Program-made: the position numbers and the translations under genes
Part shown: piece by piece, positions 1 through 9,273 of the stretch
Layout: every line of letters starts with the position of its first letter
How positions within the stretch are numbered: the first letter of the stretch is position 1
DNA from: Plicaturopsis crispa FD-325 SS-3
Lineage: Eukaryota; Basidiomycota; Agaricomycetes; Amylocorticiales; Amylocorticiaceae
NCBI GenBank assembly: GCA_000827205.1
Contig: KN832558.1
Coordinates: forward strand, 93,817 to 120,375
DNA: 26,559 nt
Direction of reading: 5' to 3'
Notes under the pieces: model-generated
The model's database searches: none
Told to the model about the DNA's origin: nothing
Seen by the model: the letters and a program-made list of their open reading frames with translations, nothing else

Positions 1-77
1 TAGAGTCGTCAGAGATAGATTCTGGATACGAGGTTGGTCCCTTTACGCGCCAACCGGGGCTCATAACCTGACAGAAT

Positions 78-130
78 CTATGAAAGCGAGTACGTCGCGT
101 CTCAGCCGCACAGTACGATGTGGAACGACT
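78..130. repeat. 53-bp repeat, uninterrupted copy
   Basis: This 53-bp stretch recurs at 144-166 plus 221-250, with every base matching apart from the 54-bp insertion in the second copy. The copies start 66 bp apart (78 and 144), which equals 22 codons. Read on the minus strand, the frame through this copy is open until a TGA at 61-63. Similarity stops exactly at 78 and 130. Confidence 0.9.
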
Positions 131-143
131 AAATGAATTATAC

Positions 144-250
144 CTATGAAAGCGAGTACGTCGCGTCTAGTACAAGCATAAGTAAATAACCAAAGTAATG
201 TATGAATGAATGTAACATACCTCAGCCGCACAGTACGATGTGGAACGACT
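144..250. repeat. 53-bp repeat, copy interrupted by 54 bp
   Basis: Second copy of the 78-130 repeat, split after position 166 and resumed at 221. Removing 167-220 restores the uninterrupted copy exactly. On the minus strand the base run just before the repeat (251-260) is a pyrimidine tract leading into CTCAG, which resembles a 3' splice site, so the repeat unit may coincide with an exon. Confidence 0.9.
167..220 (-). other. 54-nt intron-like insertion
   Basis: On the minus strand the insertion begins GTATGT and ends TACTAG, a textbook fungal 5' and 3' splice-site pair, and its 54-nt length matches the other introns of this window (mostly 47-65 nt). It interrupts a 53-bp repeat whose neighbouring copy lacks it precisely. 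A two-base CT is shared by both edges, so placement is ambiguous by up to two bases; the GT-AG placement is one of three. Splicing itself is inferred. Confidence 0.6.
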
Positions 251-336
251 GAGGAAAAAGGAAAATAACAGACAGCAAATTACAAGTCCATGAACGCTGA
301 CCAATCAAACCCAGTATAGAAAATGGCCCCTGAGTG

Positions 337-446
337 TTCTGGTCTCAAATTTGCCGCGCCACTGTGGCGCGGCAAAAACCAGACCAGAAAGTTCGTCACA
401 TGATCTGCCTATGGCAGATGGTCTTTGCGCGCGCCACCGAGGCGCG
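337..446. repeat. Three consecutive inverted repeats (hairpins)
   Basis: Hairpin 1 has arms 337-345 plus 350-362 against 364-376 plus 381-389. That is 22 paired bases around a one-base centre, with a symmetrical 4-nt internal loop. Hairpin 2 has 7-bp arms 403-409 and 413-419 with a 3-nt loop. Hairpin 3 has 6-bp GC-only arms 430-435 and 441-446 with a 5-nt loop. No convincing ORF runs through them. They lie 86 bp from the LTR element but outside its target duplication. Confidence 0.75.
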
Positions 447-531
447 TTGGACAGAGGGTGCAAGCGGGCACCGTTATATTCTGTCACCTAGCGCATCAAT
501 TTTCTCGGCAAACGGATGAGAATCGAGATAC

Positions 532-741
532 TGTAGGGTTCGGTAAGCGGCTACACGAGGATTCCGCGCGGCGCGACGCATCTTGCTTTGTCTCGAAACC
601 TATATAGTCCTCGCTGTAACTCTTTGTACATTAGCTCACTCCTGATCCCACTTATGACCAGAGGATACGACGCAAGTTACGTTTCCATTATACGGCCCTA
701 CCTCGAGAGGCTACACTGATCACAATATACGTCCCCCTACA
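532..741 (+). repeat. 5' LTR (210 bp)
   Basis: Identical to 1821-2030. It begins TGTAGGG and ends CCCTACA and is preceded by the target duplication ATAC at 528-531. A TATA-like stretch at 601-607 followed by CT-rich sequence fits a U3 promoter. Confidence 0.93.
601..607 (+). promoter_or_regulatory. TATA-like box in LTR
   Basis: TATATAG lies 70 bp into the LTR, with a pyrimidine-rich stretch and CTCACTCC downstream, suitable for initiating the element transcript inside the LTR. The same site occurs in the 3' LTR. Confidence 0.5.
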
Positions 742-744
742 CAT

Positions 745-761
745 TGGAGCCCAACGCTCGG
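745..761 (+). other. Candidate tRNA primer-binding site
   Basis: Three bases after the 5' LTR the sequence reads TGGAGCCCAACGCTCGG. TGG would pair with the CCA end of a tRNA. I cannot assign the tRNA species by eye, so the call rests on position and the TGG start. Confidence 0.5.
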
Positions 762-869
762 TGAACACATAAGTCCTTCACCCTGCCTTTCAACACCACT
801 CCACCCCATCTACACGCCACTCACCCACCCAACTTTTCACCCGTATCCGCGCTAGCCAAGTTTCTCGTC

Positions 870-921
870 TCGCATCTCGTCTCGTCTCGTTCGCCATCGC
901 CTCGCCTCGCCTCGCCTCGCG
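870..921. repeat. CTCGT / CGCCT microsatellite before the ORF
   Basis: Short tandem units related to CTCGT give way to four CGCCT-type units just upstream of the element ORF start at 957. It is probably slippage-prone 5' untranslated sequence of the retroelement. Confidence 0.7.
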
Positions 922-956
922 TCAAGTTCTCGTGTTCCCCATCGCGCCTATCTCGT

Positions 957-1778
957 ATGTTTTCCATTCGTATTGCCCATCGCTTTCGTCGCCCGTTTCG
1001 TTCGTCCAGGATTAGGAAGAGGAGAGAAGGAGGAGACGGTTGGCAGCCGCAGGGAGTCGGAGAGGTGCCGCGCGCAAGAGAGGAGTTGGTAAAGGTTGTC
1101 GAGGTCCGTCGAGGCGATCATACGCAGCGCATATGGTTTTCGCGTCGCACGTTACGCGCCATTTTCGAACGCTCGAAGAACGGAGCCCCGCTCAACGTCG
1201 GTAACGAGTCCGACACGCGCGCGATCGAACGACTACTCGGCGAGCGCTATATTCACGCCCTTCACGCCCACTTGACGCGCCTCACTCTCGGATTCACACC
1301 GTCCGCATCGTTCCCCGCCCACGAACTCTTTCAGAACCTACCGGAGCGTCTCGACGCCGCCGTCCAACAAGCCCGCGCCGATGCGTTGTACCGCTACGAA
1401 GAGCTCGTTGCCGCGACGTACCAGTCCATCCCGCTCGGCTTACGCGCTAAGCTTGTCGCTCAAGATTCGGAGGTATCGCGCTTTTCGCTCGACGGCTCGC
1501 CCGCAGGCTTGGAATATGATATTCGCACAGACGCCTCGTTCCACGCTACTCCGCCGCCAACACTTCCCAGTCTTCCGCCGCCGCTTCCGAGCCTCTCGCA
1601 ACCACGTTCGACGTCTACGCCATCGACGCACGTACCCCTCACATCATTCTTTGTGCCGTCTTTGTTGCCGCCGCCGCCGCCGCGTTCATCTTCGTCGCAT
1701 CGTTCGCTATCACCATCGTCCGTCGCGCCTGTCTCGCTCGTGAATTGTTTAGGTCTTTCGCAGTCAGATTTAGGCTAG
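957..1778 (+). CDS. Retroelement-borne ORF of unknown function
   Basis: A 273-residue ORF filling most of the internal region of the LTR element. I do not recognise it. Residues 1-25 are very Arg-rich. The middle (about 50-200) is a plausible globular, helix-rich domain with strong GC bias at third codon positions, which supports real coding. I see no CCHC knuckle, protease DTG/DSG or polymerase motif. The C-terminal part (about 200-260) becomes Pro/Ser low complexity, typical of reading out of frame. From about 1541 the frame one base back looks more protein-like: it has a hydrophobic segment (about 1643-1720) followed by Arg residues, and ends at TAG 1823-1825, inside the first bases of the 3' LTR. 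So a frameshift, a programmed slip or an unrecognised intron may exist. It has no obvious introns, as expected after passage through RNA. It could be a captured host gene or a derived gag. Confidence 0.6.
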   Translation: MFSIRIAHRFRRPFRSSRIRKRREGGDGWQPQGVGEVPRAREELVKVVEVRRGDHTQRIWFSRRTLRAIFERSKNGAPLNVGNESDTRAIERLLGERYIHALHAHLTRLTLGFTPSASFPAHELFQNLPERLDAAVQQARADALYRYEELVAATYQSIPLGLRAKLVAQDSEVSRFSLDGSPAGLEYDIRTDASFHATPPPTLPSLPPPLPSLSQPRSTSTPSTHVPLTSFFVPSLLPPPPPRSSSSHRSLSPSSVAPVSLVNCLGLSQSDLG

Positions 1779-1804
1779 AGGATCAACCAGGGATGGTTGA
1801 TATT

Positions 1805-1820
1805 CAAAGTGGGGAGCGGA
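1805..1820 (+). other. Polypurine tract
   Basis: A purine-rich run (AAAGTGGGGAGCGGA at its core) directly abuts the 3' LTR at 1821, the expected site for plus-strand priming in an LTR retrotransposon. Confidence 0.75.
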
Positions 1821-2030
1821 TGTAGGGTTCGGTAAGCGGCTACACGAGGATTCCGCGCGGCGCGACGCATCTTGCTTTGTCTCGAAACCTATATAGTCCT
1901 CGCTGTAACTCTTTGTACATTAGCTCACTCCTGATCCCACTTATGACCAGAGGATACGACGCAAGTTACGTTTCCATTATACGGCCCTACCTCGAGAGGC
2001 TACACTGATCACAATATACGTCCCCCTACA
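1821..2030 (+). repeat. 3' LTR (210 bp)
   Basis: Base-for-base identical to 532-741 and followed by the target duplication ATAC at 2031-2034. The first bases also supply a stop codon (1823-1825) for the alternative frame of the element ORF. Confidence 0.93.
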
Positions 2031-2255
2031 ATACATAATGCCACCAGGGCGGCAGCGAAATTGAATATCGCGCCGCGCCTTATGTTCCGCAAACGGCGGG
2101 TTGAGCAGCATAGAGCTAACCGTACACGACTCGTACACGGTGGTGCTTATCGGGGATTGTTGGGAAGGGTAGGGCAAAGCACGGACTCAAATCCCGTTGG
2201 ATCTTGAGAGGAATACGTTTTACCCATGTCAACATACAGTATAAATACTCCCACA

Positions 2256-5200
2256 TTATATATCGTCCTCCGGACCATCCTCGATCATGGCAGCATAGTC
2301 CTCGTAACTTGCAAACGTCGGCAGCGCCTTCAGCTTCTTGCGCCGCTCTTTCTTTTCGTCGCCACGTTTTCGTTTTTTGTCGTCGGCAAAGCCAGTCCAC
2401 TCTCCCTCGGCGTCCGAACCGTCAAACTCGATGAGACCCTCCGGTCCGCGCTCGAGCGCGTCGAGGGGCACTAGGTCCTCGTTATCGGAGTCTTCCGCGA
2501 GGGACAGCGCGTCCGATGCGTCGTCCTCGTCGTCCTCGTCTTCGGCAGCGTCGTCGCCGTCCTGTTCATCAGCGTCCATGTCGTCCGAATCGGAGTCGTA
2601 GTCGAGGTCAGAAGGGATGGGATCGCTGTCGTCGCTGGCGTCCAGCAGGTCGTCATCACCCGCATCTCTGGGCATTGTAGCTTTCATTGCCTTTGAAAAT
2701 CAAACGCTTAGCAAGAAGCGTGTTTTTTTGGGGAAACTTGACTCACCTTCCAAACGGCGGCTTCCTCAAGATCGCTGTCCTCGTCCTCGTCACCTTCCGC
2801 ATCCCCGGCGTGCGCGTCAGAATCCACATCGTCGTCGTCACCCTCCGGTTCACCGTCCGGGCCACTCTCATCTTCATCCGAGTCATCACCCTTCTCCTTT
2901 CGCCTATCTGCTTTCTTCGCCCGCGCTTTCTCCTTTTCACTCCTTCGCGAGAAGAACCTATGGAAGAAAACCTACACTCGCCGCATTCAACACTCGCCCC
3001 TGAACACTCAACTGACGCAACGGAAAACGCACCTGATCAACGGGCACTTCCCCTTCCTTCATCTTCCCCCACCACTTCTCGTCGTTCACCATGCCCTCGG
3101 CAGCACCCACATCACCCTTGACCAGCTTCACCGCACCAGCCCCCGCATCTGCAGCAGCGGGCTGCATGGCGCTCGCGCCCTTCGGCCGCGGCTTTTTCGG
3201 GTTCTTGTACACGAACCGGTCGAGGAAGTGCGACAGCGTATTCAGGGAGAGGTCCGCCGATGCCGTTAACGGCTCGCCGGCAAGCAGCTGGGCAGCGTGC
3301 AGAGAGATGGCGGGATGGTAGTGTTGGGTAAGCGGTGTCTAGGGAAAGGAATGAGTGGTATAGATGGGGTAGAATTGGACATGCACTCACGAGTTCCCAT
3401 AGCGGAGATGCGGAAGCGTGCGCATACTGCGGGTCTCGCTTTCGGGGATCATACGTCTCTCCTTCAGAAGAGGACGGCTCCGAGTTGAGCATCGCTCGCA
3501 ATCCTGGGACGGTGTTAAAGATCTGCGCAACACATACCGTTAACGTTTCCCGAATACAAGCACATGAACAAATAGAACCGACCTCTCCGAGCAGATAGAG
3601 GCCACCGGCGACAAACTCTGTCGCGCCACCCCCGCCCGCTGCGAGTACCTGTACGAACCGCCGCACAAACGCATGCACGCGTACGACGTCTGGGTCTGCC
3701 TTCAGACTTTTAAACAGCAGGTTCAGGTACATGGCCTGTTTGGAGGATGAGGCAAGACGCGGGTCGTGTAGCGACGCGTAGAGCGTGCGGAAATATCGGT
3801 CTGTGATCGACTTGGACGCTGATGCGGACGACGTCGAGGGTGACGGAGCCGCGGGCGGGAGCGTGAGAGAGGCGCATATGTGCTGTATGAGGACCAATGC
3901 TTGGAGAGAGATGTTGAATGTCGAGGTGTGTGTTATCAGGAAAAGCGTGTCGATGTGCTTGTTGAGTCTATATCATTGTCAGCAGCCGTTGTCAGTGATG
4001 AATAGTACAATAGAGCGCACCCCGCGTCAGCGGCATCCATCTTAGCAAACGGAAGCGCACGGTTCACGCCTGTGAGAACAGCGGAAATCAACTTGGAGTG
4101 CACACTTTCCACCTCGGCAAACCCAGCCTCCCCCTTCACCTCCCTCGCCTTCGCCTTTCCCTTCTTCTCGCCCTTCTTCCCCTTGCCGTCCTTCTTGTCC
4201 TGCTTCCCCTTCCCCTTGCGATCGCCAGGCTTTCCTTCATCTTCTGGCACATCCTCAGGAGCTTCCTCATCACCCTTATCCTCCCCCAAAAGCTCCTTGA
4301 AGATCTCAAAGTAAACGTTGATGAGCTGGACGGCAACCTCCCGATCCGCAGGCGTCAGCGTGATCTGGTTGAACGTGATCGCGGCATAGTAGCGCGCGTG
4401 TGCATTTCCCTCACGCTTGGGCTCGGGTTTCGACTTCTGCTTCGGCGCGTCGTCGGTGAAGCGGATGTGTTTGTTCGTTGCAGGGACAGAGGCGCTGGAT
4501 GGGGCTGGTGCGGGCGGTCGCAGGGCGAGGGAGACTATCTCGCGCACTATGACGGATTTCATGGAGGGGTGCGTTTGGAGGAGGTGTAGGAGGTGGTACG
4601 ATGCGCGGGAGCATATGGTTTTCTCCGTGTCGCCCTGGACAAAATATCAGCGGGAGGATTAGTCTACTCAGTGAGGAGACCTACAAGTTTGTTGACGAGT
4701 AGGCGTAGCAGATTTTGTTCTTGCTCTGGCTTGTCGCGGAGCAGAGTGAATATAAGAGTTAGTGCTTGTGTCCGGACGTACGCAAGGGGATCCAGCGACA
4801 ATGTCTGTGAATAGAATCAGTATGACATCGGACAATATTAGATATGGGACGCACCTCGAGTATCTGAAGCACCGAGAAGAAGTATTTTTTGAGCCAGTCT
4901 TCAAAATACCACAGCACGAGATGTTCATCTGTGACAGCGGGGTGCGATAATGGCTGATCTCGGAAATATCTGCGATCATTTTCAGTATTCATGTCGCTTA
5001 GACTTCACTCATACTCACCGCAATTTCCGATCAGGTGCACCCCCGCCTATCCACCAGTCCACCACACACCGGAGGGCCTTCAAACTTTCGTCCCTGCCAC
5101 CTTTCCCTTTTCCGCGCTCTGCCATGGCCTTGAGGGTTTCCAGCGCCTTCACGTTATGCACCGGACTGCTCTGCACGAGGAGTGTCAGAGCGCTGAGTCT

Positions 5201-5958
5201 GTCCGAAAGGGTTCCGGACTGGAGGATCTTGTGTAGGAAAGAGGCATCGGCGGTGGATGGAGTAAGCGACGGGGAGGATGATGACTGATAGGTATGTGAG
5301 TCGGTAGCGTGTAGAGTGGAGGCGCGTTCAAGTAGTGTAGCGAGAGCGGCCGGCGTGATCTGAGCGGGATTGGAAGAAGCGCCGAGAGCGGGTGCGGCGG
5401 CATACCAATGGGATGTCGGTTGCACAATAAATTTGGATTTGTGGGAGCCTTTGACGGCTGGGGGAGCCGGAGGGGGTATTTCTGCTACTGGAGCTGGAGC
5501 TGCAGGCGCTACTGGTGTTACGTCCGACTTGCGAGGTTGTTTCTGCTTCGCTTTCTTCTCCGTAGGTTTCTCAGCTACAGGTGCCTTGATTTTTAACTTT
5601 TCCTGGGGCTCTCCGGCGATATTGAGACCTTTCAGAAATTTTGAGACGTCCTTGGACAATGCAGGCTGCATGTCGAGCCGTATTTCAGTAAACTACTCCG
5701 GAGATGAAATTGAAAATGGCGCACATCGTCCTCTGCGCGCCCTCCGTTCAACGGGCCATCTCCATAAACATCCTTCACAAGGTCAAAGTCGTCCGCCGTC
5801 CCTCCGAGAGCCTGAATTTGTTCCCTCAGACCATCCGGTTTCGGCTTGCTCGATTTACTCGATTTCTGAGATGCAGATGCCTTCGTCGCGGTTGCAGATT
5901 TATCGGACTTGGGTCCCGACCGCAACTTTTCCCCCTTGTCTCTACGAAGGCGGGCCAT
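2256..5958 (-). CDS. MAK21: Ribosome biogenesis protein Mak21/Noc1 (CBF/Mak21 family)
   Basis: Ten exons: 5958-5725, 5665-5019, 4969-4855, 4804-4685, 4634-4021, 3967-3583, 3522-3391, 3338-3033, 2971-2747, 2690-2256. Together they give 1,070 residues with all phases consistent; yeast Mak21 is of similar size. Noc1/Mak21 acts with Noc2 in the nucleolus on early 60S pre-ribosomes. The N-terminus is Lys/Ser-rich with Ala/Pro linkers, followed by helical repeats. The CBF/Mak21 domain spans roughly residues 550-860, with YDPRKRDPQYAHA, SPLWEL, a HPAISLHAAQLL helix and VFFHRFFSRR. A Lys-rich acidic insert (EDKGDEEAPEDVPEDEGK region) lies in exon 5. The C-terminus is a long Asp/Glu-rich tail ending in a Lys/Arg-rich segment, as in family members. 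The acceptor of intron 8 was chosen at 2972 because it restores FFHRFF and keeps the frame. The family call is firm; individual splice sites are inferred. Confidence 0.93.
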
Positions 5959-6171
5959 AGTGTCGCGTAAATAAAGCTAGAGATGTAGCGGTCCTCGATC
6001 AGACTGGATGAAATGCGCGCAAGGACGCGAAAAATCATAGATCCCCACGTGCTAATAGCCCCTATGTCCTTGCAATCTCCGCGAAATCGCAAGTTCTATT
6101 CGAGTCAACTTGACGCAGGACTCAACGTCGCACCGCTGAAACTCGTCACAGCGGGGTCTTAGGCTGCAAGA
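5959..6171. promoter_or_regulatory. Divergent promoter, MAK21 / MFS transporter
   Basis: Only 213 bp separate the two start codons, so both genes must share this region for initiation. I see no clear TATA box, consistent with a housekeeping gene on the MAK21 side. Confidence 0.6.
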
Positions 6172-7857
6172 ATGTCCGCAGAACTTGTTCCCAGTGTCAT
6201 CGACGTTGGGAGGACAGACATCTTCCACAACAGATCACCGTGGTCTATACTATCACGGCGCCCTGTGCCAACGCACACGGACCATGCTGCAGACGTAGAG
6301 CCCGAGGAGGATGACCCCGAACTGCTGCTTCCCAAGCGGTCGTCTTTGGTCATCGTACTACTTGAAAATGCGCTTCTACAGGTGAGTTCATAACGTTGAA
6401 AATAGCACAGGTATTCAATGAAGAAACCCGGCAGGTCTCCTTCTTTATCATCGTATCATCTTCCAACCTATATGCAGAATACCTAGGCGGCTCCGCGACT
6501 TTTTCAGGTCTCGTTATTGGAATTGTGCGTTTTCTCTCTATGTGAGTTGCTTTTGTTAACAAGAGACCAGCCAACCGTATTTTCTGGATTGGCACTCATT
6601 CCGTTGACCCGAATGGATAAAGGTATGTGCACTATACACATGTATTGATGTCCTCGTACACACTGCTAATTTTTTTGTTTCCGTATCATAGGCAGCTACA
6701 GTCTCCCGCTGAATGTGGCATGTTGCACCGCAATTTTGGGCAATATAATGTATGCACTGGCGTACCGTGCCCACTTCCTCTACCTAATTCTTATCGGTGA
6801 GACTCAACTTTCCTGTTGACTGCACCATTTCTAATGTTCTACATCTACAGGTCGCATAGTATGCGGTTTCGCATTCACTGGCTTCATGTACTCTAAGCGG
6901 TACTGCTCTGATCCCCGTATCGTAGGTGTACGCAGGCGCACGACGCTGGCAGGATGGAATGTAGTCTGCCAAGGATTCGGATTTACTGCGGGTCCTTTCA
7001 TAGGTGGACTGCTATATAAAATCGGCTTCCCCAACTCGATATTCAACGGGTATACCAGCCCGGCATGGGTCATGGCCGGAGCATTTGCCATCTTTTGGGC
7101 CGTCTCGTATTTCATGTTCGAGGATGTGCAAACAGCGCGCCCAACCCCGTCGATCCCATTGGCTCCTATACGCCCTAGCTCTCCATCAGAGAGTGCCAGC
7201 ATCTCTCCTCCAAGCCACCGGTCGACATCCATCTTGCCCGTGTCGCACGAAATGGACGCGGACTTTCACCTCAGCGGCCGTCAGCTTGGCGTCGTCGTCT
7301 GCATGTGCTGGTATGCGATGACCTGCTTTTTCATCCTCGGTGGCTGGGAAGCCAACATCCCCGTCTTCACGAGCTTCGCGTTCAAGTGGTCGCCATTTGC
7401 CGCTGGAAACTTCATCGCCCTCGGCGGGGTTACCGCATTCCCATTCCTTTTCATGAACATCTACTTCGCGCGACGCGTCCAGGACCGACAGACCCTCGCC
7501 ATAGGATCCAGCCTCGGTCTATCTGGCCTGCTTATCATGCTCGCCCTCCTGCGCTCCGACACCGTCAATTTCGGCAGTCTATACGTGTGCTGGTTCTTGG
7601 TTGCTCTTGGATTCAACCTCGCCAGCACCGTGACTCTGAGCCTCCTTGCGAAGCAGCTCCCAGGGCATTGGAATGGTCGAATCAGCCTGATCATTCAGTA
7701 CAGCAACTATTTGGGCCGTGTCACAGGTGCTGTGTGGGGTGGTGCGGGCGTGCATGTAGGGATGATGAACTACGTAGGCCTCCAGATCGCTATCGTGGGT
7801 GTCGGAGCGCTCATGCATATGACGCTTTGGACGGAACTGAAGGCGAAGACGGGGTGA
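6172..7857 (+). CDS. MFS transporter, MFSD8/CLN7-like
   Basis: Five exons (6172-6381, 6435-6524, 6571-6622, 6692-6796, 6851-7857) give 487 residues with consistent phases. The cytosolic N-terminus is acidic (VEPEEDDPE) and is followed by hydrophobic helices typical of a 12-helix major facilitator carrier. The segment GRIVCGF ... MYSKRYCSDPRIVGVRRRTT after helix 4, and GPFIGGLLYKIG in helix 5, resemble the fungal MFSD8/CLN7-type (YCR023C-like) carriers as I recall them; those are often vacuolar or lysosomal. A polar loop around residues 235-270 (Pro/Ser-rich) separates the two halves. The substrate cannot be read from sequence. The start was chosen as the first ATG that stays open through exon 1. 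The general MFS call is safe; the subfamily is inferred. Confidence 0.8.
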
Positions 7858-8307
7858 TGCCGCTTTCTTGCCTTAGCATTAGATTATTGTGTATGCTATA
7901 GGTCATACGATGTGTGTGATATAGACTACATGTCCGTGCAGAAAGCTCAGGTACTTTAACAATGCAATGCAATCCTGTGGCATTGCATTGGGCGGGTGAC
8001 CGTGCCACAGCCCGGGCGGCTTGTGGGCGGTGCGCGTTTGTACTTCTGGAGAACGGTGCCCTAAATTAGCAATAACCCGGAGGCGCGTCGGCGACCGGGC
8101 GTCGCGTTAATTTACCGCGCAACGGACCTTTCAGCGTTTCGTTCCTACCGTCGTGTGGCTCGGTGCCTTCAGTGGCAAAATCTGCTCTTCTACCGTAGCT
8201 CTTCTGTGTCCTGTCTTGCTTTCGACCATTGCTCACAATGCGGCTAGGTACGCACACATCTAGTGCGTTGGAGGGCTCTTCCACCGGGGCGTCCAATTAA
8301 CCGAGCA
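7858..8307. other. Intergenic region
   Basis: 450 bp between two plus-strand genes. It contains a 10-bp inverted repeat at 7960-7990 near the likely 3' end of the transporter and GC-rich sequence upstream of the zinc-protein start. No supported gene. Confidence 0.5.
7960..7990. repeat. Inverted repeat CAATGCAATG / CATTGCATTG
   Basis: Perfect 10-bp arms at 7960-7969 and 7981-7990 with an 11-nt loop, about 100 bp after the transporter stop codon. It could be a 3'-UTR hairpin. Confidence 0.7.
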
Positions 8308-8985
8308 ATGCCAGATTCTAAACATTCGCATTCGAACAAGAGGCGCAAAATCGATGCCAGCACCACGATCATTCATCCTGACGCCCAGGTGGATAAATCG
8401 AGGACGACCGGAACTCCAGGTGTGGTGGCAAACGCGTCGTGCATGACATGCCGACGCGCACGGCCGGCGCATGTAGCCCTCTGTGCCCGGTGCGTGTTCT
8501 CCTTACATGCGCACAACCTTTCGTTGAACCTTCTCGAAGCTGTGGCGCCTCGACATGTGCCATCTGCATGCGGACTTGCACGGGGCCTGACACGGACGCA
8601 GATGCACTCGACCGTCCATCCCCGCTTTCGTTGAGCATCACTACCAACAGCCCCAACGCGACCACGACAGCACTTCCACCCGGAAAGCGACGTCGTAGCC
8701 CCGACGACTCCGCAGGAGAGAATGAAGTTGGCACAAAGTTACTTGCTGAGGACGGGGTGATGCCTGAGTACGCAGACGCCGACGAAATTTTTGCCAATCC
8801 GAAAGACGCATTATTGGGTGGCACTGCTTACCCTTCCGCCTGTAGAAGATCGGTCTGCAAAGCATGCTGTGTCGAGGACCCAAAGAGGTGCGTGTTGTAA
8901 TGATAGGCCTTTTCACAGAAACAGAGTATTCAAGATCGTCTCATCTAGCACTACCTGTCTGGATTGCCTAGACAATGGCTGCTAA
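8308..8985 (+). CDS. Small Cys-rich, zinc-binding-type protein
   Basis: Three exons (8308-8489, 8540-8887, 8919-8985) give about 198 residues. A basic NKRRKI at residues 10-15 looks like a nuclear signal. Paired cysteines follow at 45/48, 59/62, 67/70 and 74, including CARCGASTCAICMRTC across the first splice junction. A second group comes near the C-terminus (VCKACCVED, then CLDCLDNGC at the very end). This spacing implies a zinc-binding fold. It resembles uncharacterised fungal proteins with C-terminal CCxE...TCxDC, from memory. The second intron is only 31 nt (or 37 nt with the acceptor at 8924). Leaving it in would stop translation at 8900 and lose the last Cys cluster. The start ATG at 8308 was preferred because no ATG lies in frame upstream. 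Confidence 0.65.
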
Positions 8986-9273
8986 TTCGACCTCGCCCTC
9001 GGTCACTTGTGATTTTTCCATCCACCTCTTCATGCCATTGTTTTCTATATTGCCAATCCACTGCTATCTCACGGATCTCCTTGCACCGATATCCTCCAAA
9101 CTATCAAGTATGCTTCCTCCTCTTCCCTGACACCAAGTATCTTTGTTAATCGCTCTCACCAACCTACATTAGATATAACGATTGGAACTACATATACACT
9201 TTGATATTGCTATACATGCTTGTTGTACATACCGCGTTCCCCTGCGCAAGCCGTCCGCGTCGAGTGGCAAAGC

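Larger units (their letters stand above)
532..2030 (+). mobile_element. Non-autonomous LTR retrotransposon (TRIM-like), complete
   Basis: A 1,499-bp element bounded by two 210-bp direct repeats that are identical at every base. Each starts TGTAGGG and ends CCCTACA, the TG...CA form of LTRs with 7-bp terminal inversions. The 4-bp word ATAC flanks both outer ends (528-531 and 2031-2034), a target-site duplication. The internal region (742-1820) starts with a candidate primer-binding site and ends with a purine-rich tract touching the 3' LTR. It encodes one ORF of unknown function and no Gag, protease, reverse transcriptase or integrase that I can recognise, so it must depend on another element for mobilisation. 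Identical LTRs imply a very recent insertion. By size it resembles TRIM elements, though those usually lack a long ORF. Confidence 0.92.

Noticed and set aside
131-146. A 15-16 nt AG|GT...AG pattern between the two repeat copies
   Set aside because: Far too short to be a spliceosomal intron; treated as spacer of the 66-bp period.
1381-1743. 120-residue plus-strand Arg/Ser-rich ORF inside the retroelement
   Set aside because: Overlaps the longer ORF in another frame and lacks coding bias; the frame of interest is the remaining third frame that ends at 1825.
532-2030. DNA transposon with terminal inverted repeats
   Set aside because: The 7-bp inversions lie at the ends of each 210-bp direct repeat, and the purine tract and primer-site positions fit an LTR element instead.
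2204-3121. Plus-strand ORFs of 76-144 residues
   Set aside because: Antisense shadows of the acidic tail and neighbouring exons and introns of MAK21, whose spliced model is phase-consistent.
4098-4589. 163-residue plus-strand ORF
   Set aside because: Antisense of MAK21 exon 5; Leu/Pro-rich composition is the complement of the Lys/Glu-rich insert.
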